This document shows positions 5,916 to 7,665 of a DNA stretch of 7,665 nucleotides, piece after piece. A program made the position numbers and the translations under genes. The notes beneath the pieces are model-generated. The model was not told the origin of the DNA. It saw only the letters and a program-made list of their open reading frames with translations, and did not search any database. The stretch's first letter is position 1; each line of letters opens with the position of its first letter. This DNA is from Sphingobacteriaceae bacterium (GTDB lineage Bacteria; Bacteroidota; Bacteroidia; Sphingobacteriales; Sphingobacteriaceae): assembly GCA_947478315.1 (NCBI GenBank), contig CANJWF010000054.1, positions 1-7,665 of the forward strand, written 5' to 3'.

Positions 5916-5957
5916 CTTAAGCATTGAACATCGTATATATGTTGTTCAATGCTTGAG
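5916..5957. terminator. Bidirectional terminator-like hairpin between fabD and ddl
   Basis: A 15-bp inverted repeat (5916-5930 with 5943-5957) contains 12 contiguous perfect pairs, AAGCATTGAACA against TGTTCAATGCTT. It is extended outward by one T-G wobble and two further pairs, around a 12-nt AT-rich loop. It sits 8 nt after the fabD stop and 4 nt from the ddl stop, exactly where a shared terminator for convergent genes belongs. There is no clean U-tract on either side (T-rich on the plus strand only), so termination efficiency cannot be judged. Confidence 0.65.
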
Positions 5958-5961
5958 TTGT

Positions 5962-6957
5962 CTATTGTTGTTGCAGGGTTTGTTCAATTAAGCTAGTGTA
6001 AAAACTCATTAGTGTTTTTCCTGTTGCTCTTACTTGTTGCGGAATGATGCTGTTTTGGCTTTGTCCTGGAATGGTATTTATTTCGATGAAGTAGAAATAG
6101 CCCGTGTTGTTCTCCAAAATAAAATCTATTCTCACCACGCCTTTGCAATTGAGTCGCTCGTATGTTTTTTTTACCACTTGTTTTACGATAGCTAATTCCG
6201 AAGGACTTAAATTGGCGGGTGTAATTTCTTGCGTCATTCCAGGTGTATATTTTGCCTCGTAATCGAAAAATTCTTTGGTGCTTTTAATTTCTGTAACGGG
6301 TAGTATTTCTATTTCATTTTCCCATTTTACTGCTCCAACGGTAAATTCTCGTCCTCTTATAAAATCTTCTATCAGCACTTGGGTATCTTCTTTAAATGCT
6401 TTTTCTATTGCAGGTTGTAGTTCCGATATTTCTTTCACCTTGCTCATGCCAATGCTACTGCCTCCATTGTTGGGCTTTACAAACACGGGTAAGTGAACTT
6501 GTTTGAGGATGTCTTCTACGTTGTATGGTTGATTTTTAAATAATTGCACCCCATTGGATACGTTTAGTCCAGAGATGTCTTTTACTACTTGTTTGGTGTA
6601 GGCTTTGTTCATGGTAATGGCCGAAGTGGTTGCATCGCATGAGGTGTAAGGAATATGTAATAAGTCTAAGTAACCTTGTATTTTTCCGTCTTCTCCTGGT
6701 GAACCATGTATCATAATAAACACACAGTCGAAGGTTATTTTTTGAGTTTCCAATTTTATTGAAAAATCATTTTTGTTGACTGCTATTTTTTTATCCTGCT
6801 CGTCGAGGTAATACCAGCTTTTTTTATCGACGATGATTAAATAACAGTTGTATTGACTGCGATCGATGTGTTGATAAACGATGTTGGCACTTTGTAGTGA
6901 CACGACAGACTCTCCAGTGTATCCGCCTGCAAGCAGTGCTATGGTTGGTTTTTGCAT
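5962..6957 (-). CDS. ddl: D-alanine--D-alanine ligase
   Basis: The 331-residue cytosolic ATP-grasp enzyme joins two D-alanines with ATP to make the dipeptide terminus of peptidoglycan precursors. Motifs in order are GGYTGESVVSLQSA (11-24, with Glu16 for the first D-Ala amino group), HGSPGEDGKIQGYLD (84-98), IPYTSCDA (102-109), MNKAYTK (116-122), FVKPNNGGSSIGMSKV (159-174, glycine-rich ATP loop), EDFIRGREFTVGA (197-209), FFDYEAKYTPGMT (230-242, omega loop), RIDFIL (276-281) and EINTIPGQSQNS (292-303, metal-binding Glu/Asn). All key residues appear present. ATG 6957 gives the normal family N-terminus. It lies directly downstream of the truncated helicase remnant on the same strand and converges on fabD; the usual mur/ftsZ neighbours are absent. 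A candidate promoter is seen at 6998-7005. Confidence 0.95.
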   Translation of the reverse strand: MQKPTIALLAGGYTGESVVSLQSANIVYQHIDRSQYNCYLIIVDKKSWYYLDEQDKKIAVNKNDFSIKLETQKITFDCVFIMIHGSPGEDGKIQGYLDLLHIPYTSCDATTSAITMNKAYTKQVVKDISGLNVSNGVQLFKNQPYNVEDILKQVHLPVFVKPNNGGSSIGMSKVKEISELQPAIEKAFKEDTQVLIEDFIRGREFTVGAVKWENEIEILPVTEIKSTKEFFDYEAKYTPGMTQEITPANLSPSELAIVKQVVKKTYERLNCKGVVRIDFILENNTGYFYFIEINTIPGQSQNSIIPQQVRATGKTLMSFYTSLIEQTLQQQ

Positions 6958-6997
6958 AAATGTTGAGGGTATATTTGTTAGATGGTGTTCTCGTTGT

Positions 6998-7005
6998 CAA
7001 AGATA
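6998..7005 (-). promoter_or_regulatory. Candidate -7 element for ddl
   Basis: On the minus strand this reads TATCTTTG, an exact TAnnTTTG match 40 nt upstream of the ddl ATG, implying a leader of about 30-35 nt. No clear -33 TTG is visible. It lies just beyond the point where the upstream helicase remnant stops resembling its family, so ddl probably keeps its own promoter. Confidence 0.4.
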
Positions 7006-7033
7006 AATTTTTGGATGAATTATATTTAAAAAA

Positions 7034-7665
7034 GATGCCTCCTGTGTTGGTGTTTTTTCCTAAAAAATCTTGAAACGAACCAAAGCATACTAAAGGTTTT
7101 TTGGTGTCAATGTCTTGGCTAGATAATTCATCTGCGTGTTTGGAAATAAATTGCCAACCTTTAAAGTCAACGTGAGAAAGTAAATCTTCTTTCCAAGCAT
7201 CTTCAACGGCTGGTTTGAAGGTGAGCACCAATACTTTTTTCCAACCCATTTTTTTGCCAATTGGTAACTGGCAAAGGTTTTCCCGAAACGCATTTTGGCG
7301 TTCCAAAGGAAGTGGGGCGTTCTGTCTTTGTTTTCTTTCTTGAAACTTTTAAAATAGGCAATGGTCTTATCTACAGCAGCTTCCTGTTCAGGTCGCATAC
7401 CGAAAGTGAGCACTCGGTTTTCTTCTGTTTTTTCGCTTGTTTTTATTTGGTGAATGGCTCTACGCAAATCGTTTAGTGTGCATTTAAACCATTCTCCGCT
7501 TTCGTTTACAACTTTCCATTCTCTCAACAATCGGTGTACTTCGTGGTCGGTAAAAGAACTGCCGTCACGTTTCATTGCCGATTCTTCAAATACAATTTTG
7601 TATTGAATAGCTGCCGTACCTAACTGCTCTTTAATACGCTGTTGGGCATTGCGGTCGGTGAAACC
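7034..7665 (-). pseudogene. Broken GIY-YIG (T5orf172-like)/SF2 helicase gene, restriction or defence type (5' end outside window)
   Basis: Reading from the right edge, the open frame begins GFTDRNAQQRIKEQLG, then EESAMKRDGSSFTDHEVHR and GEWFKC. This resembles the distal part of the T5orf172/GIY-YIG-like domain found at the N-terminus of some DEAD/DEAH helicases. A helicase domain follows: MRPEQEAAV, then NAKMRFGKTFAS (Walker A-like, with MRFGKT in place of GxGKT). At the A7 run (plus strand 7249-7255) this frame turns into junk and stops at 7090. The -1 frame carries on the family sequence (AKKMGWKKVLVLTFKPAVEDAW to FQDFLGKNTNTGGI), so one base appears to be missing. Recognisable homology ends near 7034, before any DExH box or the second RecA-like domain. 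The -1 frame then runs uselessly into ddl until 6824. With two lesions it is almost certainly non-functional as a helicase, unless the frameshift is programmed and a short product has a role. Confidence 0.75.

Noticed and set aside
6275..6496. Plus-strand open frame opposite ddl
   Set aside because: Antisense shadow of the ATP-grasp domain.
7261..7476. Plus-strand open frame opposite the helicase remnant
   Set aside because: Antisense shadow; the helicase motifs are on the minus strand.
1..7665. CRISPR array, tRNA/rRNA genes, complete insertion sequence or prophage genes
   Set aside because: No regularly spaced direct repeats, cloverleaf or rRNA-like sequence, transposase or terminal inverted repeats were seen on either strand.

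Overview
The window is about 7.7 kb of AT-rich bacterial chromosome that looks like Bacteroidota. Three things support this: exact or near matches to the Bacteroidota -7 promoter element (TAnnTTTG) upstream of several genes, almost no Shine-Dalgarno sequences, and protein sequences (Ddl, futalosine hydrolase, GT87 family) that read like Bacteroidota versions. A futalosine-type menaquinone gene points towards the Cytophagales/Chitinophagales side of the phylum rather than to groups using the classical Men pathway. That last step is inference.

Layout, left to right. (1) 1-2759 holds surface-glycan genes: a partial glycosyltransferase-like gene leaving the left edge (minus strand), a divergent GT2 glycosyltransferase (750-1565, plus), and a polytopic GT87/DUF2029-type membrane glycosyltransferase (1581-2759, minus). 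(2) mqnB (2768-3403, minus, TTG start) lies 8 nt upstream of the GT87 gene and is probably co-transcribed with it. (3) A 361-nt divergent intergenic region leads into a pterin operon, 6-pyruvoyl-tetrahydropterin synthase (3765-4178) and folE (4193-4816). Together these convert GTP to dihydroneopterin triphosphate and then to a 6-substituted tetrahydropterin. The PTPS has the C-x5-HGH spacing of the tetrahydrobiopterin enzymes rather than the C-x3-HGH of QueD. (4) A 203-nt spacer contains a compact GC-rich, hairpin-forming block, followed by a promoter-like element and fabD (5020-5907). (5) fabD converges on ddl (5962-6957, minus) across a near-perfect 15-bp inverted repeat. (6) Upstream of ddl, on the same strand and running off the right edge, is a broken GIY-YIG/SF2 helicase gene of the restriction-like or defence type. 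It has a frameshift in an A7 run and has lost everything after its first helicase motifs.

Most of the window is housekeeping (menaquinone, pterin/folate, fatty acid and peptidoglycan precursors) beside glycan-assembly genes. I see no complete new system. The points most worth a second look are the tetrahydrobiopterin-type PTPS, the structured GC-rich block at about 4876-4945, and the helicase remnant, whose frameshift falls exactly on an in-phase A_AAA_AAA slippery heptamer.
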